Assembly (NCBI GenBank): GCA_023249675.1
Contig: JAHFCE010000010.1
Coordinates: 1-64,000, forward strand
Direction: 5' to 3'
Source: Elusimicrobiota bacterium
GTDB taxonomy: Bacteria > Elusimicrobiota > Elusimicrobia > UBA1565 > UBA9628
Length of the DNA stretch: 64,000 nucleotides
Below the pieces are notes generated by a model. It did no database searches, had not been told where the DNA came from, and was given only the letters and a program-made list of their open reading frames with translations. Below are positions 38,375 to 47,538 of the stretch, in pieces (position 1 is the first letter of the stretch; every line of letters begins with the position of its first letter). A program made the position numbers and the translations under genes.

Positions 38375-39538
38375 TCATTGCGCCGAGCCTCCATCGACGG
38401 CGATGCTGGAGCCGTTGATCTGGGATGATCCTTCCGACAGCAGGAATTCAACGATGGGGAGGATGTCCGAGGTCTCGACCAGGCGTCCGGTCGGCATGCG
38501 TCCGGCGAGGGCTTTGCGCGTTTTCTCGGGCATGCCTTCGTTCATGCCGACGGCAACCGCAGTGGGAACGACGACGTTGATGGTCGCGCCCTGTCCGGCG
38601 AGGTCGGCGACGAGCAGGCGGGCCAGGTGTTCAAGGGCGGCTTTTCCCAAAGAGTAGGCTCCGGCGTGAGTCTGTGGGTTTTTGCTTCCGGCCATCGAGC
38701 CGAACATGAGAAGACGTTTGACCGATGAGCCGGGACGGCGGGCCCACTGCGCCAGTAGGAGCGGCAGCTCCATCGAATGCCGCAGATGACGGCGCACCAG
38801 GTCGAGGTCATCGCTGACGAAGCCGCGCGACATCGGCGGCGAGCTCATATGCAGGATGCCGTGGAAATCACCCGGCGAGAGCCGGTCGAGCAGGCGTTCG
38901 AAGGCGCCGCCTTCCTCGGCATCGGCCGAGAGGTATTCGAGCCCGGTGCGGGCGGGCTGAGCGGGCGGGCGGCGGGTGACGCAAGCGATGTCGTAGCGCG
39001 CCAATAGGGCGGAGATCAGCGCCGAGCCGATGCCACCCGTGCCGCCGGTGACGAGCAAGCGTGGACGGCGGTCGAGGGGCGAGGGGCATGCCGCGGCCCG
39101 AGCCGGGACGGCGGCGCCGGCCGGCGCGCGCGTTTCGCCGAGGATGGCGTGGAGCGCGAAGGATACCTCGGCCTCAAGGACGGTCGAAAGCTTTGCGGTG
39201 TCGGTGATGGAGATTCCAACCAAGCCCGTTTCGCGCGCCGGATCGAAGTTCTTCAGCCGGCCCTTGACCCGCACGTTTGCGGGAAAGAAAAGAGGATTGG
39301 GGAATTGGATCTTCATCGACAGAATGAGGCTGCGGCGGCCCGGGATATTCATGCCTAAGACCCGGGAGACCAGACCCACCAGAAGGGCGCCATGCGCGAT
39401 CGGCCGGCCAAACTCGGTTCCTTTGGCGTACGTGGGATCGTTGTGCAGGGGGTTGAAGTCGCCGCTCAAGCGTGAAAAATCGGAGACGTCCTGCGCGGTG
39501 ATCGCAGCCGAGAATTCGCAGTTCTGCTCCATGGTCAT
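38375..39538 (-). CDS. MaoC-like hydratase - SDR fusion
   Basis: N-terminal DVSDFSRLSGDFNPLHNDPTYAKGTEFGRPIAHGALLVGLVSR (MaoC hydratase motif); C-terminal RLLVTGGTGGIGSALISAL...YSLGKAALEHLARLL (SDR). Confidence 0.87.
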   Translation of the reverse strand: MTMEQNCEFSAAITAQDVSDFSRLSGDFNPLHNDPTYAKGTEFGRPIAHGALLVGLVSRVLGMNIPGRRSLILSMKIQFPNPLFFPANVRVKGRLKNFDPARETGLVGISITDTAKLSTVLEAEVSFALHAILGETRAPAGAAVPARAAACPSPLDRRPRLLVTGGTGGIGSALISALLARYDIACVTRRPPAQPARTGLEYLSADAEEGGAFERLLDRLSPGDFHGILHMSSPPMSRGFVSDDLDLVRRHLRHSMELPLLLAQWARRPGSSVKRLLMFGSMAGSKNPQTHAGAYSLGKAALEHLARLLVADLAGQGATINVVVPTAVAVGMNEGMPEKTRKALAGRMPTGRLVETSDILPIVEFLLSEGSSQINGSSIAVDGGSAQ

Positions 39539-39780
39539 CCGTTCCGTTTTGCGAGCTTTTCGATTACGATGGTTTCCGCGGCCTCGAACGAGCTCATGTC
39601 GACGGCGTCTTCGTCTGATATGGTCACGTCGAACTCCTGCTCGATGGCTGAGATGAGCCCGAGCTGAATCAGGCTGTCCCAATGGGCGCAATTCGCCCGG
39701 GTCCGCTTGCGGACCGGCCCCGTTTCTTCAATCATAAGGTCGAGAAAGATGGCTTCGATTTTTTCAGCGGGATTGGACAT
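39535..39780 (-). CDS. Acyl carrier protein
   Basis: 81 aa, acidic, HWDSLIQLGLISAIEQEFDVTISDEDA with DSL phosphopantetheine motif. Confidence 0.88.
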   Translation of the reverse strand: MSNPAEKIEAIFLDLMIEETGPVRKRTRANCAHWDSLIQLGLISAIEQEFDVTISDEDAVDMSSFEAAETIVIEKLAKRNG

Positions 39781-41494
39781 TGGGGGCTCGTCTGCCTTCT
39801 TTCGTCGCGACGACCGCGCCGGATTGTTCCGCGGCCAAACGGGCGGCGGCTGCGACGCGCGTGCGGTCGATGCGCCAGTCCTCGTTCTGGGTGAGGTTGC
39901 CGCCGAGCTCGGTCAGGAACCTGCGCGCGGGCTCGTTCTTCCCAGTGCTTTTAAACGGACCTTGAATCCAGCGCGCGGAGCTGCGGCGGAGCAGCTCTTC
40001 CAGCGCGAGTATTTCAATACAGCGTCCAAAGGCGCGGCAGCTGAGGACGAACTGGCGGATCCGGAGAACTTCGCCGTCGACCGTGCCGGCGACGACGCAG
40101 ACCGTGCCGAAATCGCCGAAACGGTCGGCGAGCCTGACGGCGGTGCAGAAAGCTCTCGGAGCCGACGCCCAGCCCAACCATTCATCTTGCGATAGGCGTT
40201 CGCCGGTCAGATTGAATTGGTTGGTCTTATTGACAAGCTCGAGGCAGCGCGGATCCAAGAAGGCGTTCGTGTCGATCAGAAGCTTGAGCTCGAGCCCGCG
40301 AAGATGGCCTGCTCCGTTAGCGCAGGCCTTGGAGGATTCGCGTCGCGCCGAAAGGGTATCCGAGCGGAGGCGGTCCTCATCGCCGATGCGCCATGCGCCG
40401 AAATGACCCTGCAGCGCGCCGAAGAATGCGGGCCAATCCCTGCCTTCGCGCGGAACGCCGAGGGCCGCCGCTTCGGGAAGATGAGTTCTGACTTCGGCCA
40501 GCTCCGCTTCGTTGTCGTCTACGAACACGAGGGCGTCGGTGCCGATGTTCAGCTCCCGGGCCAGCGCCCTGAGGTTGGCGGACTTGGGATCCCAATTGCA
40601 GCGATAAGCCGTGAAATCGGCCAGTTTCAGCGGCATGTCCAAGGAGTCGAAGACCGGGAGCACGTCCTCGGGATTGTTCTTGCTGCAGAAGGCCAGCAGG
40701 ACCCCCTCGCGCCGGAGCTTCGCAATAAATTTCTGGAAAACATGGAACGCGGAACCGGGGCCCTCGGAGCGGCAGAGAATCTTTTGCGGGCCGTCTTCTC
40801 CGATGACCCCGCTCCAAAGCGTCCCATCGAGATCGACAACGAGGGCTTTCTTTCGCTCGATGGATGGGTATGCCGTCGTCACGAGGCGCTCCGCGAGGAG
40901 CGCGCATTGTTCCAGGGGTAGGGGGTGTCCCGCCAACAGCAGGTCGCGATAATTGAGGCCGCAAGGAGCTTGTTCCAGGATGCGTCCTCCCGCTTGAGCG
41001 ACGGCATGCGCCGTGTCCCACAGCGCCGTGTTCGCGGCTGCGGTGGAGGCTCCCGCCGCTCCGGGCGGACACGGATCGATGATCGGCAGCCACTCGCGCG
41101 GCGGAAGGACGACGAGAGACAGTCCGGGGCGGGCTCGGACCCACGCCGCGAGCCGGGCTTTGAGCTCGCGGCCGTTTTCAATGATCTCGGCGTCGGGGAT
41201 CCCTCCAAGCGGGCCGCGGGAGCGCCACGTGAGCCCAGGATGGATGTCGTCCCAGGACAGGAGCAGCGCGGCCGGGGAGTTCTTCAGCTCGGAGGAGGTT
41301 CTCTCCAGGGCCGCGCGCAGCTGGTCGAAGCCGAAGGTTTCGACTTCTGGGGCGCCGCTGGGGAAGCGTCGGGCGCAGAAGGCCTGGAGATACGTCTTCA
41401 GATGGAGCGGCTCGAAGGAGCAGAGCAAGGCGAATGTCCGCGCGTTGTCGCGCGGCGCGGAGTGCGCAAGCTTGGCGGCTTCGCGAAGGAGCAT
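39764..41494 (-). CDS. FkbH-like HAD-IIIC family protein
   Basis: ALVVDLDGTLWSGVIGEDGPQKI, LLAFCSKNNPEDVLPVF, ALVFVDDNEAELAEVRTHLPE. Confidence 0.9.
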   Translation of the reverse strand: MLLREAAKLAHSAPRDNARTFALLCSFEPLHLKTYLQAFCARRFPSGAPEVETFGFDQLRAALERTSSELKNSPAALLLSWDDIHPGLTWRSRGPLGGIPDAEIIENGRELKARLAAWVRARPGLSLVVLPPREWLPIIDPCPPGAAGASTAAANTALWDTAHAVAQAGGRILEQAPCGLNYRDLLLAGHPLPLEQCALLAERLVTTAYPSIERKKALVVDLDGTLWSGVIGEDGPQKILCRSEGPGSAFHVFQKFIAKLRREGVLLAFCSKNNPEDVLPVFDSLDMPLKLADFTAYRCNWDPKSANLRALARELNIGTDALVFVDDNEAELAEVRTHLPEAAALGVPREGRDWPAFFGALQGHFGAWRIGDEDRLRSDTLSARRESSKACANGAGHLRGLELKLLIDTNAFLDPRCLELVNKTNQFNLTGERLSQDEWLGWASAPRAFCTAVRLADRFGDFGTVCVVAGTVDGEVLRIRQFVLSCRAFGRCIEILALEELLRRSSARWIQGPFKSTGKNEPARRFLTELGGNLTQNEDWRIDRTRVAAAARLAAEQSGAVVATKEGRRAPNVQSR

Positions 41495-42108
41495 CAGCCG
41501 CGCTTCCCGATTACGCGCGCCGGATGCCCGGCGACGATCGAATAGGCTTTCACGCGTCCGCCGACGACCGAGCCCGAGGCGACGATCGCGCCGCGCTCAA
41601 TGTGCGTACCGGGAAGCAGGATGCAATTGGCCGCGATCCAGACGTCCTCCTCCACGATGATGGAGCCGGGCTTATGGCCCTGGGATTTCCAGGGGCGCGT
41701 CGGGTCATCGTAGTTGTGGCTGCTCGCGCGCAGCACGCAGTTGTGCGCAAGACCGGAGTCGTCGCCGATTCGGATCACGCCGCGCTCCCCGGCGTCGATG
41801 GAGACGTTCGAGTTCAGTGTGACGTTGCTTCCGATCTCAACGAGACCGCCGTCGCCGGCTCCGATGAAGCAGTGTCGGAGGGCCGCGAAGTCGTCGCCGA
41901 TGCTGATGTTTTCTGGAGAGTCGAATCTCATGCCCGAATCAATTGAGCCTGAGCCCATCCGGCCGAGGCGTTTGAGGCGCAATGTGTAATAGCGGTGGCG
42001 CAGAAGTTGTCCCGTCCGCCCGGGCATGCTGGAGACAATACCGTCGAGCAGCAGCAGTGCCTCGTGGATCAGCCGGTTCGTCAAAGACGTCGAGGGGGGG
42101 CGCTCCAT
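41494..42108 (-). CDS. Left-handed beta-helix (hexapeptide) acyltransferase
   Basis: Repeated hexapeptide pattern, IVEEDVWIAANCILLPGTHIERGAIVASGSVV. Confidence 0.88.
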   Translation of the reverse strand: MERPPSTSLTNRLIHEALLLLDGIVSSMPGRTGQLLRHRYYTLRLKRLGRMGSGSIDSGMRFDSPENISIGDDFAALRHCFIGAGDGGLVEIGSNVTLNSNVSIDAGERGVIRIGDDSGLAHNCVLRASSHNYDDPTRPWKSQGHKPGSIIVEEDVWIAANCILLPGTHIERGAIVASGSVVGGRVKAYSIVAGHPARVIGKRG

Positions 42109-42109
42109 G

Positions 42110-42126
42110 TGTTCAATCGGTGAACA
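42110..42126 (-). promoter_or_regulatory. Operator site 2: TGTTCA-ATCGG-TGAACA (+ strand reading)
   Basis: Perfect 6-bp arms, 5-nt spacer; TATAAT at 42135-42140 (minus); one base upstream of ATG 42108. Confidence 0.8.
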
Positions 42127-42179
42127 ACAAGGAGATTATAGAAAAAATGGCGGATATTCGGCAGCCCAAACGCACGAGG

Positions 42180-43967
42180 TTATTGAGCCTGGAGCTGGTG
42201 GAAGCGGCGGTAGAGGCCGTCCTCGCGCGCGATGAGTTCGTCGTGCGTGCCGGACTCGACGATACGGCCGTGGTCGAGCACGATGATCCGGTCGGCGTTT
42301 CGGATCGTGCCGAGGCGATGGGCGATCACGAGCATCGCGCGATTGCGCGACAGTTCAGTCATCGCGTCCTGGATCAGCTTTTCCGTCACGGAGTCCATCG
42401 CGCTGGTGGCCTCGTCGAGGATCAGGATGGGGGAGTTCCTGAGGAACGCGCGCGCGATGGCCACGCGTTGGCGCTGGCCTCCGGACAGACGGACGCCGCG
42501 CTCGCCGAGCATCGTCTTCTCCCTGAGCGGCAGCCTGCCGACGAATTCATCGGCGCGCGCGCGTCGCAGGGCGTCGTGGAATTGCGAGTCGGCGCAGTCC
42601 GGCGCGCCGTAGCGGATGTTGTTCTCGAGCGTGTCGTCGAAGATGAAAGTATCCTGGCTGACGACGCTGACCAGGCGCGTCCAGTCCTCGCGGCGCAGTT
42701 CCGGGAGGGGAATGCCGTCGACCGTGACGCGTCCCTCCGTCGGGTCGAACAGGCGCAGGAGAAGGCGCGCGAGGGTCGTCTTGCCCGCGCCGGAGCCGCC
42801 GACGACGGCCAGCATCTCGAGGCGCCCGAGGACCAGAGAGATCCCCTGCAGGGAGTCTTCCTGGGCCTGAGGATAGCGGAAGCTCACGTCATGGAAGACG
42901 ATGCGTTCGTCAACGGAGTTTTTTCGCCGTGTTCCCCACCGCAGAGTCGTCAGCCCTTTCTCGGAGAGTATTCCGGGGAGCCTATTCATTCGCGATAAGA
43001 ACTCCGCCATATGGACGCGGCCGTCGTTGATCGCGGTGACTTTCGGAATGATGCGCGTGACAACGAACATGAACCCCAGCAGGTCTGCGCCCCGGATCGA
43101 GAGTCGGGAGACCGCCAGATAGACGATCACGCAGAGCAGTCCGTCGCCAAGCACGCCCTCGCAGAAGGCGTTGCGCGCCTTCGTGACGGCAATTGTCCTG
43201 GCGTTGCTCTCGATGGCTCGCGCCATCGCCGAGAAGCGGGCTTTCTCCTGTTCCTCGGTGCCGAAGGACTTGATGACATCGATGCCCTGGTGGACGGCGG
43301 TCAGCAGAGACTTCATCTCCGTGCGCAGCCGGCCATGCTCCAGGCCGTGGGCGTGCACTTGTTTGACGAACTGCCCGGAGACGGCGTAGCGAAGCGCGCC
43401 CAGAACGGCGACGGCCAACGTCAGACGCCACGACACATACAGCGCGACGGACGCGTAGACGAGGATGGAGAGCGAACTTGCCGCGATGATGATCGCAAAG
43501 GTGAAGGCGTTGCCGACGTAATCGACCTCACTCTCGACTACCTGAGCCAGCTCCGCGCTGGAGCCGGCCGTGAAATAGAAGAGATGAGATGAGATGATGC
43601 GCGAGAACGCCTCCTCGCGCAGGTCCGCCATCAGCGGATCGTAGATGCGTGCGGAGACCGTCGACACGCCGTGCTTCAGGATCAGCGCTCCCAGAATGAC
43701 GATAAAAATCAGCGTGATGAAGGCTCCGACCGACGGCTCCAGTCCGACAGCACCCAGCGCTGTAATTACCGGCCGGGCAGCCGGCCGTGATAAGAACGCC
43801 TCGCCGTGCTGCACGTACTCGATCAGGGGAAAGAACAGACCGATGCCCAGACCCTCGCTCAGAGATGCTCCCAGCATCAGCGCGCCCAAGCCCATGATGC
43901 GCGCGCGGTAGCGCTTCAGCGCACCGAGATACGGGGAAACGTGAGCGACGAACTGTCGCGGATTCAT
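42180..43967 (-). CDS. ABC transporter, fused permease/ATPase (MsbA-like exporter)
   Basis: VVGGSGAGKTTLARLLLRLFD Walker A, LSGGQRQRVAIARAFL signature, ILILDEATSAMD Walker B; ATGA overlap start. Confidence 0.93.
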   Translation of the reverse strand: MNPRQFVAHVSPYLGALKRYRARIMGLGALMLGASLSEGLGIGLFFPLIEYVQHGEAFLSRPAARPVITALGAVGLEPSVGAFITLIFIVILGALILKHGVSTVSARIYDPLMADLREEAFSRIISSHLFYFTAGSSAELAQVVESEVDYVGNAFTFAIIIAASSLSILVYASVALYVSWRLTLAVAVLGALRYAVSGQFVKQVHAHGLEHGRLRTEMKSLLTAVHQGIDVIKSFGTEEQEKARFSAMARAIESNARTIAVTKARNAFCEGVLGDGLLCVIVYLAVSRLSIRGADLLGFMFVVTRIIPKVTAINDGRVHMAEFLSRMNRLPGILSEKGLTTLRWGTRRKNSVDERIVFHDVSFRYPQAQEDSLQGISLVLGRLEMLAVVGGSGAGKTTLARLLLRLFDPTEGRVTVDGIPLPELRREDWTRLVSVVSQDTFIFDDTLENNIRYGAPDCADSQFHDALRRARADEFVGRLPLREKTMLGERGVRLSGGQRQRVAIARAFLRNSPILILDEATSAMDSVTEKLIQDAMTELSRNRAMLVIAHRLGTIRNADRIIVLDHGRIVESGTHDELIAREDGLYRRFHQLQAQ

Positions 43968-45700
43968 CGGGTGGAGGGCTCCTCGCGGACTTCCTTCAGC
44001 CATGCGTCAAGCCAGTCGGGGCTGGACCGTGCGAAGTTCCTCGCGAACGTTCGGTGTGCGGCGCGTCGCTCGGGCTCGTCCCACCACGCGCGAGGATCGG
44101 CGTAGATGAGGCCAACCTGCGCGGCGGCTTCCTCCGGCGAGTCAAAGAGGATCCTGACTGTCTTGAGCGCCTCGACGAATGGGCGCGCCGCGTCGCGCAA
44201 CGGCCAGGCGTCTTCCCGCCAACTCAGGACCGAAGGGATGTCTGCGGCCATCGCCTCCAACAGAGGGGTCGACGGACAATCGAAGACCGCGAGCCGGACC
44301 TCCCGCAAACGGTGGGCGAAGGGGGATTCGGGATCGTCGAAGCGCGTGTCCGGGCAGAGTTCCTGGATGCGCTCGCGGTGCTTCCACCCCCAGTCGCGTC
44401 GGTAAAGACGCAAGCGCGTTCGGCTGCGCGCGGGTTCAGGGAGCGCGCGCAGGAGCCGGGATTGGCGGTTGAGATAATCGAAGGCCAGGGTGTTGTTGTT
44501 GGCGCGTATCAGCCGGACGTTATGAAGGTCGAGAGGGGTCGAGACGTAGAGGACCTCATCGCCGGAACGCGTCGCGCCGTTGCGCGACAGCATGGGCGGG
44601 GGCAGATCCCGGAGCTTTAAGTCGCGCTCCGTTTTTGACCAACCCCAACAGTAGTAGCGGTCGCTCACGGAGCGCTCGAAGTCTTCGGCCGGGCTGTAGT
44701 CCATCATCCCGTAGCTGCCCCCGTGTTGGCAGCCCCAGAGTTCGGCGCCCCGCTCGACGCACTCGGCCGCTGCGAATTTGAAGGAATCGGCGTAGTGGCA
44801 GTCGACGGTCGTGAAGGCGGCGCGCGGGGTCCGCCCGAGATGGGAACGCGTGAAGTTCACGGCGTCGGCGTATCCTTCAAGAAACAGGGTCGGCAGGTGG
44901 TGGGGCAGGGCGTTGATGAAGATCCGCTCGAACTCATCGCGCGCCTGGAGCCGGCGGAGGCCTTGGCGGCGTTCATCGGGGATGGGGGCGGGGGAGTCGG
45001 GCAATTCGGCCAGGTAAGGCAGGGTTTTGAAGCGGGATCCAAGGATCAGCCGCAGGCGCTCGCCGCGGCTTAAACCCAGTTCCGAGATAAGTATTTCTCC
45101 AGCACCCGCGCGCGCGCAGGCGGTCAAGGCCCAGGTCAACGCCCGTTTGGCCCGCCTTTTGAAGCCGGGGCGCGGCTGCGGCGCTGTCGGTTCGGACAGC
45201 GCGCGGACGGGCGAGTCGGGCATCTTCGCGGCGAGGATGTGAGAGAACATCTGCAGGTGGAAGAAATGTCCTGCTGTCAGCCGCATGAAATCGGCCGTGC
45301 TGCGGGGAGTTTGGTCACACGCCGGATCCAGCCGGAACGTACGCAGAGAGGGCTCCAGCTTGAGGGCGTCTTCGACATGGACGCAATGGTCGTACATCTG
45401 CTCGACATGGTAGGTCAGCCAGGGGTCGAGCAGGATCCGCCAAGCTCGGCGGCTGCGGATGATGCCGAGCGTCCCGTTCAGGTAGGGGACCAGTTGATCG
45501 AGAAGATGGCTTGAGACATCGCGGCAGTAACTGGCGGCGGCTTGGAATCGTGCGAGGTCGCTCCAGGGATCCGCCAAGAAACGGGGGCGCAGCCTCTCCC
45601 ACTCGGGACGGCGTTCGTGCAGGGCGCACCACGGGCCGATGAAAAGCAGCTCATCGTTCTTGTCCCAAAACTCCTCGAGCGGCGTGACGGCCAGAAACAT
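43964..45700 (-). CDS. LIC12162-family putative transferase (surface carbohydrate biosynthesis)
   Basis: N-terminus MFLAVTPLEEFWDKNDELLFIGPWCALHERR matches the TxLEExW...FLGxWC signature of this family. Confidence 0.82.
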   Translation of the reverse strand: MFLAVTPLEEFWDKNDELLFIGPWCALHERRPEWERLRPRFLADPWSDLARFQAAASYCRDVSSHLLDQLVPYLNGTLGIIRSRRAWRILLDPWLTYHVEQMYDHCVHVEDALKLEPSLRTFRLDPACDQTPRSTADFMRLTAGHFFHLQMFSHILAAKMPDSPVRALSEPTAPQPRPGFKRRAKRALTWALTACARAGAGEILISELGLSRGERLRLILGSRFKTLPYLAELPDSPAPIPDERRQGLRRLQARDEFERIFINALPHHLPTLFLEGYADAVNFTRSHLGRTPRAAFTTVDCHYADSFKFAAAECVERGAELWGCQHGGSYGMMDYSPAEDFERSVSDRYYCWGWSKTERDLKLRDLPPPMLSRNGATRSGDEVLYVSTPLDLHNVRLIRANNNTLAFDYLNRQSRLLRALPEPARSRTRLRLYRRDWGWKHRERIQELCPDTRFDDPESPFAHRLREVRLAVFDCPSTPLLEAMAADIPSVLSWREDAWPLRDAARPFVEALKTVRILFDSPEEAAAQVGLIYADPRAWWDEPERRAAHRTFARNFARSSPDWLDAWLKEVREEPSTR

Positions 45701-45727
45701 CAGCGCTGCCTCACGCGAGTGACGAGG

Positions 45728-46696
45728 TCATGCCGCGAGGCTGTCTGCGATTCGGAGCACGATCTGCTGTGCCGTCAGCCCGTTTCTCTCGAGCAGGTCC
45801 TTATATTCGGCGGCCTTGCCGTGGTGATCCGGAAGACCGAGAATGAGCTGGGGAGGGGCGTTCTTCAGCGTGGATTTGAACTCGGCGACCGCGCCACCCA
45901 GGCCGCCGACAACACTGTGCTCCTCGATGGTGACGATCAGTTTCGATGAGCGGCAGGCCTTTTCGATCGCGGCGGTGTCGATGGGCTTGATGGTGTGCAT
46001 GTTGATAACGCCCGTGGACACGCCCCGCTGCGACAGGAATTCGGCGGCTTGAAGGGAAGGATGGACCATGGTCCCTGCCGCGATGATGGTCACATCGCTT
46101 CCTTCACGCAGGACGTTTGCCCGACCGATTTCGAAGACGTAGTCGTCTTCGTAGACCGGGGCGGCCCCGGGGCCGCCCGTCAGGCGGAGGTAGACCGACT
46201 GGTGATGTTGGACGGCCGCCAAGGCCGCTTTGAACGTCTCGGTGCAGTCCGCCGGAGAGATGACCGTGATGCCGGGGATCGCGCGCATCACGGCCACGTC
46301 TTCAATGCAGCAGTGGCTATAGCCGAGCGGCCCCAGGACGACTCCGCTGGCGAGTCCGACCATGCACACGTTGTGGCGCATGTAGCCGAGGTTCATCTTG
46401 ATCTGTTCGCAGCAGCGCATCGTCTGGAAAGGAGCGAATGTGGCTGTGAAGACCTTCGTCCCTTCGCTGGCGAGACCCGCCGCGATGCCCATCATGTTCT
46501 GCTCGGCGATGCCGACATCGAGGAATTTATCGGGGAAGGCCTTTTTGAACCGATCGAGCCCCGCGGAGGTCGAGGTATCGCCCGTCAGGATCATGAGGTC
46601 GCCCACTTCGTTGCCGAGTTCGAGGGCGGCCAGTCCGAATGTCGCGCGCGGACCAACGGCGGACCATAGTTTGATGTTCGCTTTGGTGATGATCAT
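45728..46696 (-). CDS. Transketolase C-terminal (pyrimidine + C-domain) subunit
   Basis: GDLMILTGDTSTSAGLDRFKKAFPDKFLDVGIAEQNMMGIAAGLA. Confidence 0.92.
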   Translation of the reverse strand: MIITKANIKLWSAVGPRATFGLAALELGNEVGDLMILTGDTSTSAGLDRFKKAFPDKFLDVGIAEQNMMGIAAGLASEGTKVFTATFAPFQTMRCCEQIKMNLGYMRHNVCMVGLASGVVLGPLGYSHCCIEDVAVMRAIPGITVISPADCTETFKAALAAVQHHQSVYLRLTGGPGAAPVYEDDYVFEIGRANVLREGSDVTIIAAGTMVHPSLQAAEFLSQRGVSTGVINMHTIKPIDTAAIEKACRSSKLIVTIEEHSVVGGLGGAVAEFKSTLKNAPPQLILGLPDHHGKAAEYKDLLERNGLTAQQIVLRIADSLAA

Positions 46697-46703
46697 TTGA
46701 GCG

Positions 46704-47537
46704 TCAATCGACTGCCCCGAGTTCCGCCACGGCAAGCTCATGCTGCGCCTGGGTCAGAATCTTATGATGCCAATCATTGTTGTTCTCGGAGAACGAGAAG
46801 CCTTTGCCCTTGATCGTGTGGGCGATGATGGCGAGCGGTTTCCCCAGGGTGTTTCTTCGAAGGGCATCGTATAATTGGCCGACATCGTGGCCGTCGACCT
46901 CGACCGTGTCCCAGCCGAAACCGGACCACTTCGAGGCGAGGTCCCCGACGCTCATGATCTGGGCGTTGGAGCCGGTCTGTTGGAAGTTGTTTCGGTCCAG
47001 GATCGCGACCACGTTGTCGAGTTTGAAATGGGCGGCGGACATTGCCGCTTCCCAGACGGAGCCCTCGTTGCACTCCCCATCGCCCATGACTACGAAGACC
47101 TTGAAGTTTTTGTTCCGGCGCTTTCCGGCGAGAGCAACGCCGATGCCGAGGGAAAGCCCCATGCCCAGGCTCCCGTTCGAGAATTCGATGCCTTTCTCGC
47201 GGTTGATGACCGGATGCCCGATGAGATAGCTGTCGCTCTTTTCGAAGGTGAGCAGATCCTCCGCCGGAATCAGTCCGGCTTCGACCAGCGCCGTATAATA
47301 GCCAAGGCAGCCGTGCCCTTTGCTCAGGATAAAGCGGTCGCGCTCGCTCCAGGTCGGGTTGTTCTTGTCATACTTCATGACGGCGCCGTAGAGCGTCGCC
47401 GTGATCTCGATGATGGAAAGACCGCCGCCGAAATGCGAGCTGCTGGCGCCGGCCGCTAGGGACGTGTTCAGCAGGTTGCGGCGCATGCGCTTGGCCATCT
47501 TCCGGACTGCGTCCAGCGTCTGTTCTCGGACGTCCAT
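46704..47537 (-). CDS. Transketolase N-terminal (TPP-binding) subunit
   Basis: DRFILSKGHGCLGYYTALVEAG; VVMGDGECNEGSVWEAAMSAAHFKLDNVVAILDRNNFQ TPP motif. Confidence 0.93.
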   Translation of the reverse strand: MDVREQTLDAVRKMAKRMRRNLLNTSLAAGASSSHFGGGLSIIEITATLYGAVMKYDKNNPTWSERDRFILSKGHGCLGYYTALVEAGLIPAEDLLTFEKSDSYLIGHPVINREKGIEFSNGSLGMGLSLGIGVALAGKRRNKNFKVFVVMGDGECNEGSVWEAAMSAAHFKLDNVVAILDRNNFQQTGSNAQIMSVGDLASKWSGFGWDTVEVDGHDVGQLYDALRRNTLGKPLAIIAHTIKGKGFSFSENNNDWHHKILTQAQHELAVAELGAVD

Positions 47538-47538
47538 G

